Source: Luteolibacter sp. LG18 (GTDB taxonomy: Bacteria; Verrucomicrobiota; Verrucomicrobiia; Verrucomicrobiales; Akkermansiaceae). From it: a stretch of 64,000 nucleotides of DNA. Below the pieces are notes generated by a model. The model saw nothing but the letters and a program-made list of their open reading frames with translations, had not been told where the DNA came from and did not search any database. Positions within the stretch are counted from its first letter, which is position 1. Each line of letters starts with the position of its first letter. This document shows positions 18,011 to 26,963 of this stretch, one piece after another. A program made the translations under genes and the position numbers. The stretch covers positions 1,736,001 through 1,800,000 of the forward strand of contig NZ_AP024600.1 of assembly GCF_036322585.1 (NCBI RefSeq), in the 5' to 3' direction.

Positions 18011-20473
18011 ATGCAACCGTCCGATTCCACCCCAGAGCTCCTCAGTCCCGCCGGGAACTGGGACTGTGCCCGTGCCGCCGTGGCCGCCGGGGCGGACGCG
18101 ATTTTCTTCGGCCTGCCGAAATTCAACGCCCGTCTGCGCGCCGACAATTTCACCGAGGACGACCTGCCGGAGCTGATGAAGTTCCTGCACAAGCACGGCG
18201 TGAAGGGCTTCGTGACGATGAACACGCTGGTCTTCAGCGATGAGCTGGAGGCCGCTGAACGGCAGCTCCGCCTGATCGCCGCCGCCGGGGTGGACGCCCT
18301 CATCATCCAGGATCTGGGGCTGGCGAAGATGGCGCGGGAAATCGCTCCCGGCGTGGAATTGCATGCCTCCACCCAGATGACCATCACCTCGCCGGAGGGC
18401 CTGGCGTTCATCGAATCCCTGTATCCCATGGAGCGGGCGGTGCTGGCGCGGGAACTTTCGCTGAAGGAGATCGAGCGCTTCCAGGCCGCCGCCGAGGGCA
18501 ATCCCCACGCGCCGCTGGAGGTTTTCGTGCACGGTGCCCTGTGCGTCGCCTACTCCGGCCAGTGCCTCACCAGCGAATCGCTCGGCCAGCGCTCGGCGAA
18601 CCGCGGCGAATGCGCGCAGGCCTGCCGCATGCCTTACGAAATCGTCGTCGATGGCGAGGTGCGGGAGCTGGGCGAGGTCCGTTACCTGCTCTCGCCGCAG
18701 GACCTCGCGGCGGTCGACGTCATCCCCGGACTGGTGAAGGCCGGGGTGAAGTCGTTCAAGATCGAGGGCCGCCTGAAGTCGCCCGAATACGTCGCCGCCG
18801 TGACCCGCGTGTACCGGAAGGCGATCGATGACGCCATCGCGGGCGTGGCCTCCAGCGTCACCGCGGAGGACCGCTACGAGCTGGAGATGACCTTTTCCCG
18901 CGGCCTCACCAGCGGCTGGCTGGCGGGCACGAACCACCCGTATCTCGTCCACGGCCGCTTCGGGAAGAAGCGCGGCCCCTTGCTCGGGGAAATCGCCCGC
19001 TGCGGCCCGGGCTGGGTCGAGCTGAAGGACGATCCGGCGATCCCGCTCGCGGCGGGGGATGGCGTGGTGTTCGACGCCGGCGAGGACCGCAACGAGGAGC
19101 AGGGCGCGCGGATCTGGAAGATCGAGAACGGCTGCCTGCTGTTCCATCGCAGCCACAGTGGCCTCGATTTCGACCGCATCCGCCCTGGCCAGACCCTCTA
19201 CAAGACCTCCGATCCGCGGTTGGAATCCGAAATCCGCCGTTTCTGGCAGAACGCGAAGCTCCAGGAGCAGAAGATCCCGCTGCACCTCGTCGTCACCGGC
19301 CAGCCGGGCGAACCGCTGGTGCTGTCCGCGGGCAAGACCTCCGTGTCGTCCACGCCGCTGGAGGCCGCCTCGAAACGCGCGCTTTCCTCCGAGACCCTGC
19401 TCGCCCAGCTCTCGCGCCTTGGCGATACCGCCTACGAACTGGCCTCCCTCGACAACCGCCTGGAGGGCGATTGCCACCTCGCCGTGTCCGAGCTCAACCG
19501 CCTTCGCCGTGCCTTGGTCGAGCAGCTTGAGCCCCAGGGCGGGGCAGGGGAGGCCATCGTGCCCGCCACCGCGGTGTCGCACCGCGACCTGCTTCCCGTC
19601 GTGGAGGGTGGATCCGCCGCGGCCCCGAAGCTCAGTGTCCTCTGCCGCAGCCTCGCGCAGGTGGACGCCGCGCTCGATGTCCGCGTGCCGGTGATCCAAT
19701 GCGATTTCGAGGACCCGCGCCGTTACAAGGATGCCGTGGCGATGGTTCGCGCCCGCGGGGCCGACACCGGTTCGGAAATCCTGCTCGCCACGCCGCGCAT
19801 CCTGAAGCCCGGCGAGAACGGCTACCTGAAGCTCATCGAGCGCGCCGAGGCGGATGGCGTGCTGCTGCGGAACCTCGCCTCTCTCCAGCACTTCAAGGAT
19901 CGCAGCGGCCTGAAAAAGGTCGGGGATTTCTCCCTGAATGTCGCCAACCCGATCACCGCGAAGCTGCTCAAGCAGGCCGCGAACCTCGATCTGCTCACCG
20001 TTTCCTACGACTTGAACATTTCGCAGGTGCTCGACCTGCTGCGCGGCGCGCCCGCCGACTGGTTCGAGCTGACGCTCCACCAGCACATGCCGCTCTTCCA
20101 CATGGAGCACTGCGTGTTCTGCACCTTCCTCAGCAAGGGCACGAGCTACAAGGATTGCGGCCGCCCGTGCGAGGAGCACGTCGTGCACCTGCGCGACCGC
20201 GTCGGCCAGCTCCACCGCCTCGTGGCGGACGTGGGTTGCCGGAATACCCTTTTCAACGGCCGCGCCCAGACCGGCGCGCGGTTCTTCGATGACCTGAAGG
20301 CCACCGGCCTGTCACGGTTCCGCATCGAGCTGCTTGACGAGGACAAGGACTCCGCCAAGCGCACCATCCGCGCCTACCAGGCCCTGCTCCGCGGCGAAAG
20401 CGATTCCGTCACCCTGCTGCGCCACGTGAAGGCGCTGGAGAAACTCGGTGTGACCGAGGGGACGCTGTTGTAG
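18011..20473 (+). CDS. U32 peptidase family protein (RlhA/YegQ-like)
   Basis: An 820-residue protein. The N-terminal half is a U32 domain: ELLSPAGNWDCARAAVAAGADAIFFG, HASTQMTITSPEGL, and the signature ALCVAYSGQCLTSESLGQRSANRGECAQACRMPYE with clustered cysteines. A DUF3656-like central part and another Cys-containing segment (HCVFCTFLSKGTSYKDCGRPCEEH) follow. Members such as RlhA hydroxylate 23S rRNA C2501 rather than cleave peptides, so an RNA-modifying role is more likely than protease. The ATG at 18011 is preferred over an upstream TTG at 17975. The TAG stop is part of the adjacent GTAGC repeat element. Confidence 0.88.
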   Translation: MQPSDSTPELLSPAGNWDCARAAVAAGADAIFFGLPKFNARLRADNFTEDDLPELMKFLHKHGVKGFVTMNTLVFSDELEAAERQLRLIAAAGVDALIIQDLGLAKMAREIAPGVELHASTQMTITSPEGLAFIESLYPMERAVLARELSLKEIERFQAAAEGNPHAPLEVFVHGALCVAYSGQCLTSESLGQRSANRGECAQACRMPYEIVVDGEVRELGEVRYLLSPQDLAAVDVIPGLVKAGVKSFKIEGRLKSPEYVAAVTRVYRKAIDDAIAGVASSVTAEDRYELEMTFSRGLTSGWLAGTNHPYLVHGRFGKKRGPLLGEIARCGPGWVELKDDPAIPLAAGDGVVFDAGEDRNEEQGARIWKIENGCLLFHRSHSGLDFDRIRPGQTLYKTSDPRLESEIRRFWQNAKLQEQKIPLHLVVTGQPGEPLVLSAGKTSVSSTPLEAASKRALSSETLLAQLSRLGDTAYELASLDNRLEGDCHLAVSELNRLRRALVEQLEPQGGAGEAIVPATAVSHRDLLPVVEGGSAAAPKLSVLCRSLAQVDAALDVRVPVIQCDFEDPRRYKDAVAMVRARGADTGSEILLATPRILKPGENGYLKLIERAEADGVLLRNLASLQHFKDRSGLKKVGDFSLNVANPITAKLLKQAANLDLLTVSYDLNISQVLDLLRGAPADWFELTLHQHMPLFHMEHCVFCTFLSKGTSYKDCGRPCEEHVVHLRDRVGQLHRLVADVGCRNTLFNGRAQTGARFFDDLKATGLSRFRIELLDEDKDSAKRTIRAYQALLRGESDSVTLLRHVKALEKLGVTEGTLL

Positions 20474-20604
20474 CGTAAGCATTCCTGCTTGCGCGTGGGT
20501 GTGCTCCGCTTCGCGACAACGGCACGAATCGGATCGTTCGGGTGGTTTGGGATCTCATCCGGTAACGAACCGCGCCCGCTCACAAGCAGGAATGCTTGTG
20601 CTAC
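20470..20604. repeat. GTAGC...GCTAC inverted-repeat element A
   Basis: A 135-bp element spanning the gap between two convergent genes. Outer ends are GTAGC (20470-20474) and GCTAC (20600-20604). Each arm is itself a hairpin: AAGCA-TTCC-TGCTT on the left and CACAAGCA-GGAA-TGCTTGTG on the right; the arms are inverted copies. The end sequences supply the TAG stop codons of both flanking genes. It may serve as a bidirectional terminator (inference). Confidence 0.8.
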
Positions 20605-21242
20605 TGATTCATCGCCTGCCCCACCTCCGCCAGGCTCGGCAGCACGGCATTCGCGAGCGAGAAATCCAGGCAGGCGGTCACGCGGTTCGGGACGGCCCAG
20701 ACCGGGCAACCGGCGGCGCGGGCGGCTTTCACGCCGTTGAGGGAATCCTCGATCACCAGGCACTCGGCGGGTTCGAACCCGAGACGCCGCGCGCCTTCCA
20801 GGAACAGGTCCGGGGCGGGCTTGATTCGCGGTGCATCCCCGCGACAAACCACGGTGTCGAACAGGGGCATCATCCCCAGCCGGTCGAGCCAGCCATCGAC
20901 CCAGTGGTGGGACGAGCTGGACACCACCGCCCGCGGGATGCCCTTCGCGATCAGGGATTCCAGCAGCGCCACCGCGCCGGGCATCGGGCCTTCGCCCGCG
21001 AGATCGCGGACGATTTCCTCCTGCCGCTTCAGGTCGAGCTCGTGCCAATCGAACGAGCTGCCGGTGAGTTCCTCGAGGTGCGTTTTCGGCGACCAGGTGT
21101 CGAAGTCCGAACCGATGCAGCGGGTGTAGAGTTCCAGCGGCAGCGGGTGGCCGTGGGCGCGGAAAGTGCGGTGCCAGGCGTCGTAGATCGCCCACTCGGT
21201 ATCGACCAGCACGCCGTCGAAGTCGAAGAGGACCGCTTTCAT
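20601..21242 (-). CDS. HAD-IA phosphatase/phosphoglucomutase-like
   Basis: A 213-residue HAD subfamily IA enzyme. Motif I is LFDFDGVLVDTE, motif II includes RAVVSSSSHHW, motif III is KPAPDLFLEGARRLG, and motif IV is CLVIEDSLNGVKAA. The DxDGVLVDTE pattern and the cap are like beta-phosphoglucomutase and sugar-phosphate phosphatases, and the substrate cannot be given. The open frame runs upstream to 21350 through a repeat element, but ATG at 21240-21242 is the true start because it gives MKAVLFDFDG. The TAG stop lies in the repeat element A. Confidence 0.88.
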   Translation of the reverse strand: MKAVLFDFDGVLVDTEWAIYDAWHRTFRAHGHPLPLELYTRCIGSDFDTWSPKTHLEELTGSSFDWHELDLKRQEEIVRDLAGEGPMPGAVALLESLIAKGIPRAVVSSSSHHWVDGWLDRLGMMPLFDTVVCRGDAPRIKPAPDLFLEGARRLGFEPAECLVIEDSLNGVKAARAAGCPVWAVPNRVTACLDFSLANAVLPSLAEVGQAMNQ

Positions 21243-21257
21243 TGGGAGCGCCGGGAA

Positions 21258-21368
21258 GTAGCGCAAGTTTGCAACTTGCGTGCGGGGAGGAGCGGAACCG
21301 TCATGGACGGTCGGAACTTTCCGATTCTGGTCCGCCGCACGCAACCACAACTTGAAAAGTTGTGCTAC
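21258..21368. repeat. GTAGC...GCTAC inverted-repeat element B
   Basis: A 111-bp element with GTAGC at 21258-21262 and GCTAC at 21364-21368. The left arm is CGCAAGTT-TGC-AACTTGCG and the right arm CACAACTT-GAA-AAGTTGTG, both perfect hairpins. A further inverted repeat, CCGTC-atg-GACGG, lies in the middle. It sits upstream of the HAD-IA gene and immediately beyond the sppA stop. Confidence 0.8.
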
Positions 21369-21369
21369 T

Positions 21370-23160
21370 TCACGGCGCGACTTTCAGATCCGGGCCCAGC
21401 AGCAGGACCTCGGTGTGCTGGAAGGCGTCCATGCGGGACATCAGGCGGTCCACGCCCTCGCGGGCCGGGGCTGGCAGCGATCCGAGCAGGCCGCTCTGGA
21501 TCAGGGTCTGGCGGAGCTGGGCGGAGGGCTTGGGAGTGGCCGTGGCGCGGATCAGTTCGTCCTCATCCTTGTCCTTCTTGTCGTGCTTGTTGGCGAAAAG
21601 CCCCTCGAAGGCGCTCTTCGGTTCCGGCACCAGCTTGGCCTCCGGGTTGTCGAGCTTCGCCTGCTTCGCGGCGTAACCGATCGCTTCCACCAGGCCACCT
21701 ATCTCATCGACCAGTCCGATCTCCAGCGCCTTTTCGCCGCTGTAAACGCGGCCGCCGGCCAGCGGTTCGAGGTCGCCCTTGAGCCGGTCCTTGCGACCGT
21801 CCGTCACGCGCTGCTTGAAGGTGCCGTAAACGCGGGTCATCGACTGGCGGATCAGCTCGCCCTCCTCCTTGGTGAAGGCATGGGTCATGCTCATCGCCCC
21901 GGCGTTCTTGCCGCGCTGGGTGACGTGGCTGGTGATGCCCAGCTTGTCCATCGCCCCGCCGAGCACGAATTTCATGCCGACCACGCCGATCGAGCCGGTG
22001 ATGGTGCCGGTTTCCGCGAAGATCCGGTCCGCGCCGCTGGACACGTAGTAGCCGCCGCTGGCCGCCACCCCGCCCATCGAGACCACGAACGGCCGACCGG
22101 TGGACTTCCACTGGTGGGTGGCCTCCCACAGCACTTCGCTGGCCAGCGCCGAGCCGCCGGGGGAATTCACCCGCAGCACCAGCGCCTTCGCCTTGTCGTC
22201 CTTGCGCAGCTTCAGGATCTCCTCGCGCACCGGGGCGATGGAGTCGTCGGAAATGTCGCCATCGAGCGCCACCACCGCCACGTAGTCCTTGCGGGCCTTG
22301 GTCTTCTTGCCGTCGTTGAACATCAGTTTCACGATGTCCATCATGCCGGTGATCTCCGGCCCATCGCGGTCCGGGAGCTGGTAGCCGGTTTCATACTCGG
22401 CCTCCGCGCCGTAGGTTTCGCGGACCTTGGCATTGAAGGTGGTGCGGTAGAGCAGGTCATCGGCGAGGCCTTCCTTCTTCGCCTCCTCGGCGGTGAGGGT
22501 GCCTCGGTCGATGAGTTCCTTCACCTTGGCCTCGGGGATCTTGCGGCCGGTGGCCACGTCCCGGACGATGGCGTTGTAGATCGAGTCGATCAGCTTTTCC
22601 TCCTGCTGCTTGGCCGGGTCGCTCGGGCCGGTGCGGTAGTAGTTCTCGCCGAAGCTCTTGAAGTCGCCGATGTGGATCACGTCCGCCTGGACGCCCAGCT
22701 TGTCGAGCAGGCCCTTGAAATACATCGACTCCGCGTGGATGCCGCTGAACTCGCAGTCCGCCTCCGGCATCAGCGCGAAGTGGTTGGCCGCGCTGCCGAG
22801 GATGGCGGTGCCGTTGCCGAGCTGTTCGCTGTAGATCCACACGTCCTTGCCCGCGGCGCGGATCGCCAGCAGGCGGCGGCGGAGTTCCTGGATCTGGTCG
22901 AGACCCAGCCCGGAGCCGGCCACATCCAGCACCACCGCCTTCACATTCGGGTCGGTGGCGGCTTTCTCCAGGCTGCGGCTGATGTCGAAGGTCGTCAGCG
23001 GGCGGCTGGCGTCCATGTTCAGTCCGCCGAAAAGGGATGGCTCCGGCGTTCCGGATTCGGTGACCGGATCGTTCAGGTCGTAGATCGCGACGATCGGCTT
23101 CTTCTCCTCGGCCGCGGTGGCGGTCAGGAAACTGGCGGCGAGCAAAGGCAGGACACGCAT
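21370..23160 (-). CDS. sppA: Signal peptide peptidase SppA, 67K type
   Basis: A 596-residue, two-domain serine protease of the S49 family, which degrades cleaved signal peptides at the inner membrane. The N-terminal signal/anchor covers about residues 1-17. The catalytic Lys is in HIGDFKSFGENYYR (Lys168) and the nucleophile in GGVAASGGYYVSSGAD (Ser368). The 200-residue spacing between them matches the E. coli SppA dyad. GTITGSIGVVG follows the Ser as expected. The gene precedes no other gene closely; downstream is element B, and upstream (139 bp) is the TraB-like gene on the same strand. Confidence 0.92.
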   Translation of the reverse strand: MRVLPLLAASFLTATAAEEKKPIVAIYDLNDPVTESGTPEPSLFGGLNMDASRPLTTFDISRSLEKAATDPNVKAVVLDVAGSGLGLDQIQELRRRLLAIRAAGKDVWIYSEQLGNGTAILGSAANHFALMPEADCEFSGIHAESMYFKGLLDKLGVQADVIHIGDFKSFGENYYRTGPSDPAKQQEEKLIDSIYNAIVRDVATGRKIPEAKVKELIDRGTLTAEEAKKEGLADDLLYRTTFNAKVRETYGAEAEYETGYQLPDRDGPEITGMMDIVKLMFNDGKKTKARKDYVAVVALDGDISDDSIAPVREEILKLRKDDKAKALVLRVNSPGGSALASEVLWEATHQWKSTGRPFVVSMGGVAASGGYYVSSGADRIFAETGTITGSIGVVGMKFVLGGAMDKLGITSHVTQRGKNAGAMSMTHAFTKEEGELIRQSMTRVYGTFKQRVTDGRKDRLKGDLEPLAGGRVYSGEKALEIGLVDEIGGLVEAIGYAAKQAKLDNPEAKLVPEPKSAFEGLFANKHDKKDKDEDELIRATATPKPSAQLRQTLIQSGLLGSLPAPAREGVDRLMSRMDAFQHTEVLLLGPDLKVAP

Positions 23161-23298
23161 GATGGCACTGGTAGCAGGTTTGCGCCGGGACTCAACCCGG
23201 GACGGATGATCACAAAGGGGTTACCGATGCCTGTCCGGTGCGGACGGAATCGGGACCGCAAAAACGCGGATCTTTGAAAAAACGTCGCGGGGTCCGGT

Positions 23299-24201
23299 TC
23301 AGGCGGCCTTTTTCTTCGGCTCGGCCGGAGGGGCGGCGGGATCCGCCGGGGCGGGGGCCGCGGCCTTTGGCTGCGGCTTCGGGATGTCCCAGGCGGTGAC
23401 CCATTCGTGGGACACCTTCTGGTAGCCCTTCTCCAGCAGCCGCTTCTCCATGTCCGGAAAATGGGCGGCTCCGTAGAAAATGGCGAGCCGCTTGCGGCCC
23501 TTGTCCACCTGGGAATCCAGCACCTTGATGCACTTCGCGTTGCGGTCGCCCACGATCACGCTGTTGCTGCCGGCGAAGGCGGCGATCTGATCGTCGCCGC
23601 TGCCCAGGGTGTGGATGATCTCCAGCTTCATCCGGTTCGAGTTTCCGGAAAGCATCGCCTGCATCAGCTTGGCCGCGTCCGGCTCCTTGGCACCCGATTG
23701 GTCGGCCTTCGCGATCAGACCCAGCAGCGATTCGCCCTTCTCGGCTTGGAGCTTCTGGAATTCCTCCAGCGTGATGTCGGCGTGGACGAAGTTCTTCCGC
23801 GTGTAGTCGATCGACTCCATCTGGCCGGTCAGGCCGAGGAATTTCGCCACCATGCCGTAGAGTTGATGGAGGCCGCCCAGGTCCTTTTTGTCGGCGGCGG
23901 GTGCGTCCTTGGCTTCCTTCTTCGGGATCGCCTTGTCGTCGCCGACCATTTCGAAGAGCACGGCTTGGTAGTTGTCGAACTTGCCGCTCAGGTTCTTGTA
24001 ATAGGCGGCGTCCGCGATGTGGATCGCGCCGATCAGGTCCACCGTCACGCCGTCCTTCTTGTAGCGGGTCACCCCGGTCTGGAGCCGGGCGGCCTGTGCG
24101 TCCTCGTCCACCCGGATGAAATCGGAGGCCTTGGGAGCGTCCTCGGCGCGGGCCGGAAGGACCAGCCAGACGGCGGCGAGGGCGGTGAGGAGGGCTTTCA
24201 T
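23299..24201 (-). CDS. TraB/TIKI-like exported protein
   Basis: A 300-residue protein with a signal peptide (about 1-19). Two GxxH motifs, LIGAIHIAD (His61) and FYGAAHFPDME in the C-terminal half, are the hallmark of the TraB/PrgY/GumN/TIKI superfamily, whose metazoan members are metalloproteases. An erythromycin-esterase-like fold is known for the family. The C-terminus is an Ala/Pro/Lys low-complexity tail. The ATG at 24201 is chosen since it begins a good signal peptide (MKALLTALAAVWLVLPARA). It is upstream of sppA on the same strand with a 138-bp gap. Confidence 0.83.
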   Translation of the reverse strand: MKALLTALAAVWLVLPARAEDAPKASDFIRVDEDAQAARLQTGVTRYKKDGVTVDLIGAIHIADAAYYKNLSGKFDNYQAVLFEMVGDDKAIPKKEAKDAPAADKKDLGGLHQLYGMVAKFLGLTGQMESIDYTRKNFVHADITLEEFQKLQAEKGESLLGLIAKADQSGAKEPDAAKLMQAMLSGNSNRMKLEIIHTLGSGDDQIAAFAGSNSVIVGDRNAKCIKVLDSQVDKGRKRLAIFYGAAHFPDMEKRLLEKGYQKVSHEWVTAWDIPKPQPKAAAPAPADPAAPPAEPKKKAA

Positions 24202-24314
24202 GACGCTGGGGGAGATAGGAATCACCCCGGAAGCGGCACGGAAAGCAGGATTTGTGCCCTCGACCCGCCCGGCCCCGTTGCCCTGCCCGGGCTTTTCGGC
24301 TATATCGCCCGCAG

Positions 24315-26102
24315 ATGAACGTGCCGTCGCGCTACTGCCCCTCCCTTTTGAGCTATTCCCGCCGCCCGACCCGCGAGGTCCTGGTGGGCCGCGTCGGCAT
24401 CGGCGGAACCAACCCCATCCGGGTGCAATCGATGATCACCTCGGACACCCGCGACACCCCGGCCTGCGTGAAGCAGGTGCTGGATCTGGACGCCGCCGGT
24501 TGTGAAATCGTCCGCATCACCGCCCAGACCAAGGTCTACGCCGCGAACCTGGAGAACATCGTCCGCGAGGTCCGCGCCGCCGGTTGCCAGGTGCCGATCG
24601 TGGCGGACATCCATTTCAAGCCGGACGCCGCCCTTGAGGCCGCCAAGTGGGTCGAAAAGGTCCGCGTGAACCCCGGCAACTACGCGGACAAGAAGAAGTT
24701 CGAGGTCCGCGAATACACCGATGCCGAATACGAGGAGGAGCTCGAGCGCATCCGCGAGGAATTCGTGCCGCTGGTGAAGCTGTGCAAGGACCTCGGCCGT
24801 GCCATGCGCATCGGCACCAACCACGGCTCGCTGTCCGACCGCATCATGAACCGTTTCGGCGACACGCCGCACGGGATGGTGGAGAGCGCCCTGGAGTTCG
24901 CCCGCCTCGCCCGCGAGGAGAACTACCACAACTTCGTGTTCTCGATGAAGGCCTCCAACCCGAAGGTCATGATCGAGGCCTACCGCCTGCTGGTCGCCCG
25001 CCTCGATCTGGAAGGCGCGGATTGGAACTACCCGATCCACCTCGGCGTGACCGAGGCCGGTGATGGCGAGGACGGCCGCATCAAGTCCGCCATCGGCATC
25101 GGCTCGCTGCTGTCCGATGGCATCGGCGACACCATCCGCGTCTCGCTCACCGAGGATGCCGTTTATGAAATCCCGGTCGCCCAGGCGCTGGCGGAGCCGT
25201 TCAATGCAGGCATCCCCACGCGTGGGGATGTGACCACCGAGTACGTCCCGTCCTACGATCCCTTCTCCTACGAGCGTCGGAAGACCGACGTCCTCACCGT
25301 GGAAGGCCACGAGCTGGGTGGCGACCGCACCGTGCGCGTCTTCACCACCCAGGAGAACTGGAACGCGCTGGCCCACAAGATCCACAAGCTCGGCGACTTC
25401 AAACCCGAGATCGTGGTCGAGAAATCCGGCGTGTTGGAGATCGACCCGCGCGACGAGGCCGCCGTGGCGGCGCTGAACCACTCGCCGGTGGCGCAGCTCG
25501 TCACCGTGAAGGATGGCCTCGACCTCGAACCGATCCACGCCTTCCGTCAGCTCGCCTTCGTGATCGATGCCCGCCATCCGATCCTGCTGAAGGACACGCT
25601 CACCCCGCCGCAGGGCGACACCGATTTCCTCCAGGCGCTGTTGCCCGCGGCCCGCGTGATCGGCTCGCTGCTGTGCGATGGCATCGGCGATGCGATCCTG
25701 GTCCGCGGCGAGACCGCCCCCGGCCAATCGCTGCGCCTCGCCTACAACATCCTCCAGGCCGCCGGGACCCGCATTTTCAAGACCGACTACGTGGCCTGCC
25801 CGAGCTGCGGTCGCACGCTCTTCAACCTGCAATCCACCACCCAGAAGATCCGCGCCGCCACCGGCCATCTCAAGGGTGTGCGCATCGCGGTGATGGGCTG
25901 CATCGTCAATGGCCCGGGGGAAATGGCGGATGCCGACTTCGGCTACGTCGGCGGCGCGCCCGGCAAGATCAACCTCTACGTCGGCAAGACGCCGGTGAAG
26001 TTCAACATCCCCGAGGCCGAGGCCGTCGAGCGCCTGATCGACCTGATCCAGGAGCACGGCAAGTGGATCGACGCCCCCGCCGGGGAGCCCGTGGAAGTCT
26101 GA
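24315..26102 (+). CDS. ispG: 4-hydroxy-3-methylbut-2-enyl diphosphate synthase (IspG)
   Basis: A 595-residue enzyme of the non-mevalonate isoprenoid pathway that converts MEcPP to HMBPP with a [4Fe-4S] cluster. The N-terminal TIM barrel carries GGTNPIRVQSMITSDTRD and VADIHFKPDAALEA; the C-terminal [4Fe-4S] domain carries CPSCGRTLFNLQ and MGCIVNGPGEMADADFGYVGG. The length, about 230 residues above the E. coli form, reflects the extra middle domain found in plants, Chlamydiae and Bacteroidetes, and common in the PVC group. The ATG at 24315 is chosen over the upstream open frame. Its TGA overlaps the ATG of one possible clpS start. Confidence 0.95.
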   Translation: MNVPSRYCPSLLSYSRRPTREVLVGRVGIGGTNPIRVQSMITSDTRDTPACVKQVLDLDAAGCEIVRITAQTKVYAANLENIVREVRAAGCQVPIVADIHFKPDAALEAAKWVEKVRVNPGNYADKKKFEVREYTDAEYEEELERIREEFVPLVKLCKDLGRAMRIGTNHGSLSDRIMNRFGDTPHGMVESALEFARLAREENYHNFVFSMKASNPKVMIEAYRLLVARLDLEGADWNYPIHLGVTEAGDGEDGRIKSAIGIGSLLSDGIGDTIRVSLTEDAVYEIPVAQALAEPFNAGIPTRGDVTTEYVPSYDPFSYERRKTDVLTVEGHELGGDRTVRVFTTQENWNALAHKIHKLGDFKPEIVVEKSGVLEIDPRDEAAVAALNHSPVAQLVTVKDGLDLEPIHAFRQLAFVIDARHPILLKDTLTPPQGDTDFLQALLPAARVIGSLLCDGIGDAILVRGETAPGQSLRLAYNILQAAGTRIFKTDYVACPSCGRTLFNLQSTTQKIRAATGHLKGVRIAVMGCIVNGPGEMADADFGYVGGAPGKINLYVGKTPVKFNIPEAEAVERLIDLIQEHGKWIDAPAGEPVEV

Positions 26103-26112
26103 TGGAATTGAT

Positions 26113-26117
26113 GGAGG
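26113..26117 (+). promoter_or_regulatory. Ribosome-binding site deciding the clpS start
   Basis: GGAGG lies 5 bp before the ATG at 26123. Two earlier in-frame ATGs (26102 and 26111) lack such a site, so 26123 is taken as the clpS start. Confidence 0.6.
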
Positions 26118-26122
26118 TGGCC

Positions 26123-26401
26123 ATGGCGACGAAGACCGAAACCCGGACCCACGAGGCCGAGGCGCTCGACGTGCCTTGGAACGTGGTCGTCCACGACGAT
26201 CCGGTGAACCTCATGGGCTATGTCACCTGGGTCTTCCAGAAGGTGTTCGGTTACGATGACGCGCGCGCCAGCAAGCTGATGATGGAGGTTCACGTTGCCG
26301 GGCGCTCCATTGTCTGGACCGGCACCCGGGAGAAGGCCGAGTTCTACGTCGCCGAGCTCCAGGCCCACCAGCTCACCACCTCGCTGGAGAAACCGCAATG
26401 A
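26123..26401 (+). CDS. clpS: ATP-dependent Clp protease adaptor ClpS
   Basis: A 92-residue adaptor that binds N-degron substrates and delivers them to ClpA-type unfoldases. The core WNVVVHDDPVNLMGYVTWVFQKVFGYD contains the conserved HDDPxN and tail-binding residues, and EVHVAGRSIVWTGTREKAEFY supplies the C-terminal strand-helix. It follows ispG directly and its stop overlaps the start of the DUF2017 gene (ATGA at 26398-26401), so translational coupling is likely. ClpS-DUF2017 pairing is known from other bacteria. Confidence 0.94.
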   Translation: MATKTETRTHEAEALDVPWNVVVHDDPVNLMGYVTWVFQKVFGYDDARASKLMMEVHVAGRSIVWTGTREKAEFYVAELQAHQLTTSLEKPQ

Positions 26402-26853
26402 GAGTGGCCCCCACGCTGAAGGGCGGTCTGCGGATCGATGCCGAGATTTCCCAGGACTGGGACGTCCTGCGATGCATCCTCGCGGACGCGAAGCCCGGTG
26501 GCCTCGCCCGTCGGCTCACCGCCTCGGCCGGTCCGGATGCCGAGGACTGGGAGGAGCTGATGATGCCGGACTTGCTCGATGTGTTCGAAGGCCAGCTCGG
26601 CGTCGTCCGTGACACCATCCGCGCCGCCGCCGAGGCCTCCTCCGGAGGACCCGGCGAGATTTTCATCGAAAAGGACGACGCGGAAGCGTGGTTCGGTGCC
26701 CTCAACCAGGCCCGCCTCGCCCTCCACGCGCGGCACGATTTCTCCGACGACGATCCGGACGTGATCGGCATGTCCGAGCAACGCCGCTCCGCGTTCTTCC
26801 GTTACCAGTTCTACATGGTCATCCAGGACCTGCTGCTGAAGCGGGTGCTGTGA
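26398..26853 (+). CDS. DUF2017 family protein
   Basis: A 151-residue protein of probable DUF2017 type, recognised mostly from its size, its position directly behind clpS and the acidic helical pattern (EDWEELMMPDLLDVFEGQLGVVRD ... DAEAWFGALNQARLALHAR). DUF2017 genes often follow clpS, in Actinobacteria for example, but no function is known. The start overlaps the clpS stop by four bases, implying co-expression and perhaps a partnership in ClpS-dependent degradation (inference). It is followed at once by repeat element C. Confidence 0.75.
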   Translation: MRVAPTLKGGLRIDAEISQDWDVLRCILADAKPGGLARRLTASAGPDAEDWEELMMPDLLDVFEGQLGVVRDTIRAAAEASSGGPGEIFIEKDDAEAWFGALNQARLALHARHDFSDDDPDVIGMSEQRRSAFFRYQFYMVIQDLLLKRVL

Positions 26854-26854
26854 G

Positions 26855-26963
26855 GTAGCACAAGTTTTCAACTTGTGGCTTCTCGCGGTGGACTAGGGAG
26901 GGATGTTCGAATTTCATCCGCTAGGTCGGCCGCGCCCAAGCGCAAGTTGAAAACTTACGCTAC
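26855..26963. repeat. GTAGC...GCTAC inverted-repeat element C
   Basis: A 109-bp element between two convergent genes, with GTAGC at 26855-26859 and GCTAC at 26959-26963. Left arm CACAAGTT-TTC-AACTTGTG; right arm CGCAAGTT-GAA-AACTTACG. The GCTAC end contains the stop codon (TAG, reverse strand) of the glycosyltransferase gene. Confidence 0.8.
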